The notes beneath the pieces are model-generated. The model was given only the letters and a program-made list of their open reading frames with translations, ran no database searches and was not told the DNA's origin. A DNA stretch of 5,722 nt, from the NCBI GenBank assembly GCA_016281675.1, contig JAEEJD010000014.1, positions 1-5,722 on the forward strand. The letters are read 5' to 3'. This document shows, piece by piece, positions 1 to 4,778 of the stretch (positions are counted from its first letter, which is position 1; every line of letters begins with the position of its first letter). The position numbers and the translations under genes were made by a program. This DNA comes from Lachnospiraceae bacterium (lineage in GTDB: Bacteria; Bacillota_A; Clostridia; Lachnospirales; Lachnospiraceae).

Positions 1-303
1 AATTTCTGCTTTGAAGGTATTGAAGGAGAATCGTTGCTGCTTCTTCTTGACGATAAGGGTATACAGGCTTCATCAGGATCCGCATGCACATCCGGTTCGC
101 TTGATCCGAGCCATGTGCTTCTCGCTATAGGAAGGGTTCATGATGTGGCTCACGGTTCGCTTCGCCTGACGATAGACGAGGACACATCCGACGAAGACAT
201 CGATACGATGATCACATCGGTTAAGGAAGTGGTGGAGTATTTAAGAAGTTTCTCGCCGATATGGAGAGATCTTGAAGCGGGAGTAAAGGAACATTTGTTG
301 TGA
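1..303 (+). CDS. iscS: Cysteine desulfurase (IscS/NifS family), C-terminal part, 5' end cut
   Basis: This is the end of a PLP-dependent cysteine desulfurase, which takes sulfur from cysteine as an enzyme persulfide and hands it to the scaffold IscU in the cytoplasm. The reading frame is open from base 1 and encodes 100 residues before a TGA at 301-303, followed at once by an in-frame TAA. The catalytic-loop motif SSGSACTSG is present, with the persulfide cysteine at codon 85-87. It is followed by [12 protein letters not shown] and HGSLRLT, both typical of class I (NifS/IscS) desulfurases rather than SufS. The PLP lysine and the N-terminal roughly three quarters lie upstream of the window. A TTG at 34 could be mistaken for a start but lies inside the conserved domain. 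The iscU gene follows after 30 bases, so the two are almost certainly co-transcribed. IscS versus NifS naming is a convention here; the activity call is firm. Confidence 0.95.
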   Translation, partial: NFCFEGIEGESLLLLLDDKGIQASSGSACTSGSLDPSHVLLAIGRVHDVAHGSLRLTIDEDTSDEDIDTMITSVKEVVEYLRSFSPIWRDLEAGVKEHLL

Positions 304-333
304 TAACGGGTATTAAGGGAAGGAGATAATACA

Positions 334-714
334 ATGGCTCTGTACAGTGAAAAGGTAATGGAACATTTTCGTAATCCGCGAAACGTTGGGGTTATCGAGG
401 ATGCCGACGGTGTAGGAGAAGTGGGAAACGCAAAATGCGGCGACATCATGAAGATGTATCTGAAGATCGACGACGACGTGATCAGTGATGTGAAGTTCGA
501 GACATTCGGATGCGGGAGCGCGATAGCGTCAAGCTCCATGGCAACGGAACTCATAAAAGGGAAGCCGGTCAGTGAAGCTTTAAAACTTACCAACAAAGCC
601 GTGGCCGAGGCTCTCGACGGTCTTCCCGATTATAAGATGCACTGCTCGGTTCTTGCCGAGGAGGCGATCAAATCGGCAATAGATGATTACGAGAAGAGAA
701 GATCAAAAGAGTGA
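334..714 (+). CDS. iscU: Iron-sulfur cluster scaffold protein IscU/NifU N-terminal type
   Basis: This 126-residue protein is a full-length single-domain IscU, the scaffold on which Fe-S clusters are built from IscS-supplied sulfur. The start is typical (MALYSEKVMEHFRNPRNVG). The three cluster-ligand cysteines are visible: C35 in NAKCGD, with the conserved D37 beside it, C60 in FGCGSAIASSS, and C104 in KMHCSVLAEEAI. The ATG is preceded by AGGAG at 321-325 with 8-base spacing, and the gene lies 30 bases after iscS. In proteobacterial IscU the residues before the third cysteine form LPPVK, the HscA chaperone contact. Here the segment reads LPDYKMHC, so the Pro-Pro-Val is not kept. That fits the usual clostridial ISC set, which generally lacks hscBA, although nothing in the window tests it. 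No iscR, iscA or hsc genes are visible. Confidence 0.95.
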   Translation: MALYSEKVMEHFRNPRNVGVIEDADGVGEVGNAKCGDIMKMYLKIDDDVISDVKFETFGCGSAIASSSMATELIKGKPVSEALKLTNKAVAEALDGLPDYKMHCSVLAEEAIKSAIDDYEKRRSKE

Positions 715-736
715 ATTTGAAAACCATTATCAAATT
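714..736. repeat. AT-rich inverted repeat between iscU and the zur promoter
   Basis: The arms AATTTGA (714-720) and TCAAATT (730-736) are perfect complements around a 9-base spacer, starting on the last base of the iscU stop codon and ending two bases before the -35 box of the next gene. The stem has only one G:C pair per arm and no T-tract follows, so it is a poor intrinsic terminator. It might be a weak transcript-end hairpin or a protein site beside the promoter. It may also be chance in AT-rich DNA. Confidence 0.3.
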
Positions 737-738
737 GC

Positions 739-767
739 TTGACACAGATAAAGGACGCGAATATAAT
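739..767 (+). promoter_or_regulatory. Consensus sigma-A-type promoter for the zur-znu operon
   Basis: A TTGACA hexamer at 739-744 and a TATAAT hexamer at 762-767 are separated by exactly 17 bases, so both boxes match the housekeeping consensus at every position. The expected transcription start is about 774, giving a leader of roughly 27 bases that holds the AGAGGTG ribosome binding site of the first gene. A promoter this strong would need a repressor for control, and one is encoded immediately downstream. Its operator candidate begins on the base after the -10 box. Confidence 0.9.
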
Positions 768-782
768 TGAGAACGGTTCTCA
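768..782. promoter_or_regulatory. 7-1-7 palindromic operator of Fur-family type (candidate Zur box)
   Basis: TGAGAAC-G-GTTCTCA is a perfect inverted repeat with 7-base arms about one central base (775). This is the architecture of Fur, PerR and Zur boxes in Firmicutes. It abuts the -10 hexamer and spans the predicted transcription start, so a bound repressor would block RNA polymerase. The arm matches the Bacillus Fur arm TGATAAT at 5 of 7 positions and the Bacillus Zur arm TCGTAAT at only 3 of 7. The metal cannot therefore be read from the box alone. The call of Zur rests on the adjacent zinc importer genes. Confidence 0.8.
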
Positions 783-800
783 TATTGCAAGAGGTGAAAA

Positions 801-1232
801 ATGAATTCGCGTTCAAAGTACAAGACAAAACAGAGGCAGATATTGCTCGAGTATCTGGAATCCGTACCCGGAGTCCATATTACGGCGAGTGATGTTTATG
901 AGTATTTTAAAAAGCAGGGTGCTTCGATCGGACAAGCAACCGTATACCGCCAGCTTGAAAGCCTTGTTGATGAAGGCTTGCTGAGTAAGTATACGGTCGA
1001 TCCGAACAGCCCTGCTTGCTTTGAATATGCGGGACAGCATGTGCATGATGAAGGTGAGATATGTTTTCACGGAAAATGCGAAAAATGCGGTAAGCTGATC
1101 CACTTCAATTGTGAGGAACTCGAAGAGATAAAGGGACATCTGTATGCCGAACACCACTTCAGCATGGATCCGATACGTACTGTTTTCTACGGATTATGTG
1201 AGCGGTGCATGGAAAGCAGTGTTTCCGAATAA
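801..1232 (+). CDS. zur: Fur-family metal-responsive repressor, probably zinc-sensing Zur
   Basis: This 143-residue protein is a Fur-family regulator of normal length. Residues about 5-64 form the N-terminal winged helix, with the recognition region around ASIGQATVYRQLESLVDEGLL. The C-terminal half is the metal-binding dimerisation domain. Two CxxC pairs (C93/C96 and C133/C136) should form the structural zinc site. A cluster of H80, H82, C88, H90, H101, H118 and H119 offers ligands for the sensing site, though I cannot assign them individually. The start at 801 has AGAGGTG about 5 bases upstream. The gene is first in the operon, 21 bases before the znuA-like gene, and its promoter carries a palindrome suited to this family, so negative autoregulation is likely. 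Fur or PerR identity cannot be excluded from sequence alone. Zinc specificity is inferred from the neighbours. Confidence 0.88.
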   Translation: MNSRSKYKTKQRQILLEYLESVPGVHITASDVYEYFKKQGASIGQATVYRQLESLVDEGLLSKYTVDPNSPACFEYAGQHVHDEGEICFHGKCEKCGKLIHFNCEELEEIKGHLYAEHHFSMDPIRTVFYGLCERCMESSVSE

Positions 1233-1253
1233 AAGGATGAGAGGAGTTCTGTT

Positions 1254-2234
1254 ATGAAAAAATGTATTGCCACGATCATTGCCGTTGCCATGACCGTCAC
1301 TCTTTCGGCTTGCCAAAATGCCGCAGCGGATACCGCCGCGCAAGGCGCAGGAAAGGTTAAGATTGTAACTACCATTTTCCCGGAATATGACTGGGTTATG
1401 AACATTCTGGGGAGCGAACAGGCTGACGTTACCATGCTTCTTGATAACGGAGTGGACCTTCACAGTTACCAGCCCACTGCCGAAGATATCATGAAGATAT
1501 CAACATGCGATCTGTTTATTTATGTCGGCGGAGAGTCGGATGAATGGGTGGAGGATGCCCTTAAGGAAGCTGTTAATAAAGACATGGTCGTGATCGACCT
1601 TCTGGATGTACTGGGGTCTTCGGTTAAGGAAGAGGAGACCGTAGAGGGAATGCAGGAGGAAGAAGAGGAAGAACACGAGCACGAGGAAGAGGGTCCGGAA
1701 TATGACGAACATGTTTGGCTGTCTCTTCGGAACGCGGCAGTAGTCACGGACGCAATAGCAAAGGCATTAGAGGGTATTGATCCGGATCATGCAAAAGAAT
1801 ACGGTGACAATGCCGCTTCTTATATTGAGAAGCTGAACGCGCTCGATAAAAGGTATACGGAAGCGGTTACCGCTGCACCGATTAAAACGATCCTTTTCGG
1901 AGATCGTTTTCCGTTCCGTTATCTTACCGATGATTACGGCCTGACGTATTATGCGGCATTTGTCGGATGTTCGGCTGAAACAGAGGCCAGTTTCGAGACG
2001 ATCTCGTTTCTGGCGGGAAAGGTAGACGAATTATCGCTTCCGGCAGTTATGACTATCGAAGGAGCGGATCACAGGATAGCCGAGACTATAGTAGCCAATA
2101 CTGCTACAAAGGATCAGAAGATACTGACGATGGATTCAATGCAGTCTACTACAGCAAAAGATATAGAAAACGGGACGACATATCTCTCCGTAATGGAGAA
2201 TGATCTGTCTGTTCTTGAAGAGGCGCTTAAGTAA
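1254..2234 (+). CDS. znuA: Zinc-binding lipoprotein of a metal ABC importer (ZnuA-like, cluster A-I)
   Basis: This 326-residue extracellular binding protein should capture Zn2+ and deliver it to the ZnuB permease. A type II signal peptide is visible (MKKC followed by a hydrophobic stretch) with lipobox LSAC and lipidated C20. The mature protein begins with the family strand KIVTTIFPEYDWV. Candidate metal ligands are H70 in NGVDLHSYQPT and H153 in YDEHVWLSL. Position 3, usually His in this family, appears to be D217 in FGDRFPFRYL. E269 and D294 lie near the usual acidic ligand region. Between the first two histidines, residues 135-153 form an acid-rich loop with H141 and H143, the counterpart of the flexible His-rich loop that marks zinc over manganese binders. 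GAGGAG at 1241-1246 sets the start. Manganese or broader specificity remains possible. Confidence 0.9.
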   Translation: MKKCIATIIAVAMTVTLSACQNAAADTAAQGAGKVKIVTTIFPEYDWVMNILGSEQADVTMLLDNGVDLHSYQPTAEDIMKISTCDLFIYVGGESDEWVEDALKEAVNKDMVVIDLLDVLGSSVKEEETVEGMQEEEEEEHEHEEEGPEYDEHVWLSLRNAAVVTDAIAKALEGIDPDHAKEYGDNAASYIEKLNALDKRYTEAVTAAPIKTILFGDRFPFRYLTDDYGLTYYAAFVGCSAETEASFETISFLAGKVDELSLPAVMTIEGADHRIAETIVANTATKDQKILTMDSMQSTTAKDIENGTTYLSVMENDLSVLEEALK

Positions 2235-2246
2235 GGAGGAAACGTT

Positions 2247-2960
2247 ATGGCTCTCATCACCGTATCGGATCTGTCGCTCGGATATGATTCGCAGGTGATC
2301 GTTAACGGGTTGAATTTTACGGTAGATTCCGGTGATTATCTGTGTATCGTCGGCGAAAACGGCTCGGGTAAGACCACGCTGATGAAAACGCTCCTGCATT
2401 TGCGGGAACCGCTCGGAGGTAAAATAGAGTTCGGTGACGGTCTGAAGGCCAACGAGATAGGTTATTTGCCGCAGCAGACGGTTATACAGAGGGATTTTCC
2501 CGCCTCGGTGCGTGAGATAGTGATCTCCGGATGTCAGGGATATCTGGGGATGAGACCTTTTTACGGACGAAAAGAAAAGGAACTCGCCGATGAAAACATG
2601 GAGCGCATGGGAATAACCGCGCTTGCCGCCAGGTGCTACAGAGAACTGTCGGGAGGTCAGCAGCAGCGAGTGCTGCTTGCGAGGGCTTTGTGTGCGACCC
2701 GGAAAGTACTTCTGCTTGATGAACCGGTTGCCGGTCTTGATCCCAACGGAACCTCACTGATGTATGAACTTATCGAAGACCTGAATCGGGAAGGGATAAC
2801 CATCATAATGATATCACATGATATCGCTGCTGCCGCAAGATATGCCAACCGTGTTCTGCATATCGGGGAAGGGATTTTCTTCGGCACGAAGGACGAATAT
2901 CTGGAAAGCAAAGAAGGAAGATATTTCCTTATGCTTCAGGAAGGCGGTGAAGCAAAATGA
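2247..2960 (+). CDS. znuC: Metal ABC transporter ATPase (ZnuC-like)
   Basis: This 237-residue cytoplasmic nucleotide-binding subunit powers the importer. All ABC motifs are intact. Walker A is GENGSGKT at 36-43, the Q-loop falls at LPQQ around 75-77, and the signature LSGGQQQR is at 134-141. Walker B is VLLLDE at 154-159, followed by the D-loop GLD, and the switch histidine is H191 in SHD. The length is normal for the zinc/manganese subfamily, without the long C-terminal extension seen in some ZnuC proteins. The gene begins 12 bases after znuA and has a perfect AGGAGG at 2234-2239 that overlaps the znuA stop codon. Its own TGA overlaps the permease ATG, which points to coupled translation and matched subunit amounts. 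Confidence 0.95.
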   Translation: MALITVSDLSLGYDSQVIVNGLNFTVDSGDYLCIVGENGSGKTTLMKTLLHLREPLGGKIEFGDGLKANEIGYLPQQTVIQRDFPASVREIVISGCQGYLGMRPFYGRKEKELADENMERMGITALAARCYRELSGGQQQRVLLARALCATRKVLLLDEPVAGLDPNGTSLMYELIEDLNREGITIIMISHDIAAAARYANRVLHIGEGIFFGTKDEYLESKEGRYFLMLQEGGEAK

Positions 2961-3802
2961 TCGGAAAACTGACGCTTTATCTTCAGTACCCGTTTGTCCG
3001 CTATGCTCTGATAGTGGGTATACTCATAGCACTGTGTTCATCGCTTCTCGGAGTGACTCTTGTTCTTAAGCGATTCTCATATATCGGGGACGGGTTGTCG
3101 CATGTTGCGTTCGGAGCGATGGCTGTAGCCGCGGTATTCAATCTGACCGACAATATGCTTCTCGTACTGCCGGTTACCGTGATATGTGCGGTCTTGCTCC
3201 TTCGCACGGGACAGGACACCAGGATCAAAGGAGATGCGGCTATAGCGATGATCTCCGTCGGCTCTCTTGCGGTCGGATACCTTATCATGAATATATTCTC
3301 GACATCATCCAATCTGTCGGGTGATGTATGCAGCACGCTTTTCGGCTCAACATCCATACTGACATTGACACAGAGAGAAGTGTGGCTGTGTGCGATCCTT
3401 TCGTTAGCGGTAGTTACGATCTTCGTCCTGTTTTATAACAGAATATTCGCGGTGACATTTGATGAGGATTTTTCGTTGGCAGCGGGCACAAATGCAAAGC
3501 GGTATAATCTGATGATCGCTGTTGTAACGGCTGTGATAATCGTACTTGCAATGAATCTTGTCGGCTCGCTTCTGATATCCGCACTCGTTATCTTTCCGGC
3601 GCTGTCCGCGATGAGAGTGTTCAGGGATTTCAGGTCCGTCACGATATGTTCGGCCGTATTATCGGTTATTTGCGCATTTCTCGGGATCGTCATATCGATC
3701 CTTGCCGGTACCCCCGTCGGGTCAACTATAGTTGCCGCCGATATTGTTTTGTTCGGGGTATGCTGGATCATAGGGACGATGATCGGAGGGGCCCGAAGAT
3801 GA
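2957..3802 (+). CDS. znuB: Metal ABC transporter permease (ZnuB-like, ABC-3 family)
   Basis: This 281-residue integral membrane protein is the channel subunit of the importer and acts as a dimer with ZnuC. The ABC-3 signature region LKRFSYIGDGLSHVAFGA is at residues 37-54. Hydrophobic segments lie at about 15-36, 47-62, 67-83, 93-113, 142-160, 184-215 (probably two), 229-250 and 256-276, consistent with the 8-9 spans usual for the family. The coupling region with the ATPase is likely the LVGSLLISALVIFPALSAMR stretch (201-220). Its ATG lies inside the ATGA overlap with znuC, with AAGGCGGTG upstream in the znuC coding region. Its own stop forms another ATGA overlap with the next lipoprotein gene. 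There are no frameshifts or missing parts. Confidence 0.95.
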   Translation: MIGKLTLYLQYPFVRYALIVGILIALCSSLLGVTLVLKRFSYIGDGLSHVAFGAMAVAAVFNLTDNMLLVLPVTVICAVLLLRTGQDTRIKGDAAIAMISVGSLAVGYLIMNIFSTSSNLSGDVCSTLFGSTSILTLTQREVWLCAILSLAVVTIFVLFYNRIFAVTFDEDFSLAAGTNAKRYNLMIAVVTAVIIVLAMNLVGSLLISALVIFPALSAMRVFRDFRSVTICSAVLSVICAFLGIVISILAGTPVGSTIVAADIVLFGVCWIIGTMIGGARR

Positions 3803-4335
3803 GAACAGGGAAAACGATCTGCCTTATTGTATGTGCAGCCTCACTTATATTCGTTTACGGCTGCAAAAATAATGAGGATACGACTGCAAGGAATTCGAAT
3901 GAACCTGAAGTGAGCAGTCCCGAAGTGAACATTCCTGAAGTCAACGAACCCGAAGTGAATGAGCCCGAAGTGAACATTCCGGTTGATGACAACGGTATCG
4001 ATGTTGATCTGACTGCACTTTCAAGCACAATGGTATATGCAGAAGTCTATAATATGATGGTCACTCCCGAAAACTACATCGGCAAAACAGTGAAAATGGA
4101 CGGAATGTTTGTTCCGCTTCACGACGATACAACGGGAAAGGATTATTATGCTTGCGTCATACAGGATGCCACGGCATGTTGTGCGCAGGGAATAGAATTC
4201 GAAGCAACGGAGGAATACAAATATCCGGATGATTACCCCGAAGAAGGGGGCGAAATATGCGTTGTGGGAACGTTTGACACTTATATGGAAGGTGAAAACA
4301 GGTACTGCACGCTAAAAAATGCGACAATAGATTAA
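3799..4335 (+). CDS. Uncharacterised lipoprotein coupled to the zinc importer
   Basis: This 178-residue protein has a type II signal peptide (RTGK followed by a hydrophobic core) and a lipobox-like VYGC with lipidated C22. It should therefore be anchored on the outer face of the membrane, beside ZnuA and ZnuB. Residues 36-60 are five tandem PEVNx pentapeptides, probably an extended spacer. The globular part (about 75-178) reads as a small beta-rich domain with ENYIGKTVKMDGMF, YYACVIQDATACCAQGIEF, DYPEEGGEICVVGTF and NRYCTLKNA. Its cysteines are C119, C127, C128, C154 and C170, all after the spacer. The pattern resembles a small OB-like fold, and the Cys-Cys motif loosely recalls the C-terminal domain of YcgQ-type (DUF1980) proteins; both comparisons are from memory and unproven. 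The start at 3799 is chosen because it forms an ATGA overlap with znuB, has GGAGG at 3785-3789 and begins the signal peptide. An upstream in-frame ATG at 3646 would run through znuB. A role in zinc capture or transfer is inferred from context only. Confidence 0.85.
   Translation: MRTGKTICLIVCAASLIFVYGCKNNEDTTARNSNEPEVSSPEVNIPEVNEPEVNEPEVNIPVDDNGIDVDLTALSSTMVYAEVYNMMVTPENYIGKTVKMDGMFVPLHDDTTGKDYYACVIQDATACCAQGIEFEATEEYKYPDDYPEEGGEICVVGTFDTYMEGENRYCTLKNATID
3904..3978 (+). repeat. Five tandem 15-base units encoding PEV(N/S)x
   Basis: Five consecutive 15-base units encode PEVSS, PEVNI, PEVNE, PEVNE and PEVNI, then a partial PV. Units differ at wobble positions (cct/ccc, gtg/gtc, aac/aat), so the array is old enough to have drifted while the peptide stayed fixed. 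It lies just after the lipidated cysteine, which suggests a membrane-to-domain spacer. The Pro/Glu-rich, uncharged-to-acidic make-up fits an extended stalk. Copy number may vary between strains. Confidence 0.85.
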
Positions 4336-4383
4336 TTAATTTACATAACATGCCGATATATAGAGTGTAGGAAGGTGATAGTA

Positions 4384-4404
4384 TTGGATTTCACACGGAG
4401 GTGA
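4384..4404 (+). other. Possible six-codon leader reading frame before the small-protein gene
   Basis: A TTG at 4384 is preceded by a GGAAGGTGAT ribosome-binding-like sequence (4370-4379) and opens a frame of six codons (M/L-D-F-T-R-R). The TGA at 4402-4404 sits inside the ribosome binding site of the 74-codon gene. This could couple translation of the two frames. The spacing is short, the start codon is TTG and nothing else supports expression, so chance duplication of a Shine-Dalgarno-like sequence is equally plausible. Confidence 0.15.
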
Positions 4405-4408
4405 TAAA

Positions 4409-4633
4409 ATGTTCAATATTATGGTAGCAACCGAATATGCTCTCCCGCCTCCGACCAGGCAGGCTGATATCCCGGCGGTATCGCAGGTGATGCCGTTCAA
4501 GGAACTTCGCCGTAACAAAGACAGGAAAAAGGACGAGAAAAGCAAGAAAAAATCAGCATTCAAAGATGTACTGGAGAAGGAGGTCAAAGAAGAATTCGGC
4601 CAGATGGGCTGCTTCTTCGAAACCAGAGTATGA
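4409..4633 (+). CDS. Small lysine-rich protein of unknown function
   Basis: This 74-residue protein is not one I recognise. It is supported as real by the near-perfect GGAGGTGAT (4397-4405) just before the ATG and by the strong terminator 20 bases after its stop. The N-terminus is hydrophobic to neutral (MFNIMVATEYALPPPTRQ) but has no signal peptide or membrane span. Residues 31-63 are highly charged, with a Lys/Asp/Glu run (RRNKDRKKDEKSKKK) that is probably helical or disordered and might touch nucleic acid or ribosomes. The C-terminus returns to hydrophobic residues (FGQMGCFFETRV) with a single cysteine. It has no histidine and no metal-binding motif. It follows the lipoprotein gene after 73 bases without a visible terminator or convincing promoter, so it could be the last gene of the zinc operon. 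Confidence 0.65.
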   Translation: MFNIMVATEYALPPPTRQADIPAVSQVMPFKELRRNKDRKKDEKSKKKSAFKDVLEKEVKEEFGQMGCFFETRV

Positions 4634-4652
4634 CAGGTAAATACAACTCATG

Positions 4653-4692
4653 AACGCCTTGCCGTAAGGGGATTCGGCAGGGCGTTTTTTTT
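4653..4692 (+). terminator. Intrinsic terminator ending the zinc operon
   Basis: The arms AACGCCTTGCCG (4653-4664) and CGGCAGGGCGTT (4675-4686) pair over 12 positions with one T:G wobble around a 10-base loop. The second arm runs directly into eight T residues (4685-4692). This is a textbook Rho-independent terminator. It lies 20 bases after the 74-codon gene and separates the zinc operon from the GH120-like gene. Confidence 0.95.
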
Positions 4693-4733
4693 GTATATTT
4701 TTTGCCTGATTTATATTAGAATTATCCTGTGTA

Positions 4734-4762
4734 CCCCGAACGGGTTTGTCAGAACGTTAACG
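4734..4762. promoter_or_regulatory. Short palindromes upstream of the GH120-like gene, possible operator
   Basis: CCCG-AA-CGGG (4735-4744) and CGTTAACG (4755-4762) are perfect small palindromes 10 bases apart in the 86-base gap before the GH120-like start. Sugar-utilisation genes are often controlled by LacI-family repressors that bind CG-centred palindromes, so a regulatory site is plausible. No clear -35/-10 pair is visible nearby: TTGCCT at 4702-4707 and TATCCT at 4723-4728 are 15 bases apart and only partly match consensus. The call is weak. Confidence 0.2.
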
Positions 4763-4778
4763 AAAGCGAGGGCATGAG

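Noticed and set aside
34..303. TTG at 34 as the start of a small 89-residue protein
   Set aside because: The frame is open upstream to base 1 and encodes conserved desulfurase sequence before this codon, so it is the internal part of a truncated gene.
150..596. Antisense open frame of 148 codons over iscS and iscU
   Set aside because: It is the complement of two clearly conserved genes, has no recognisable domain, and crosses the intergenic gap without signals.
714..736. Terminator for the isc operon
   Set aside because: The hairpin has only one G:C pair per arm and no following T-tract. It is kept only as an inverted repeat.
3001..3771. Antisense open frames (118 and 112 codons) over znuB
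   Set aside because: Low-complexity translations opposite a conserved membrane protein, with no ribosome binding sites of note.
3646..3798. In-frame 51-codon extension of the lipoprotein gene starting at ATG 3646
   Set aside because: It overlaps the znuB coding sequence in another frame and would bury the signal peptide. ATG 3799 has a ribosome binding site and the ATGA overlap typical of coupled genes.
4340..4364. Possible promoter (TTTACA and TATATA/TATAGA) between the lipoprotein and small-protein genes
   Set aside because: The boxes are only 11-13 bases apart, too close for a functional sigma-A promoter.
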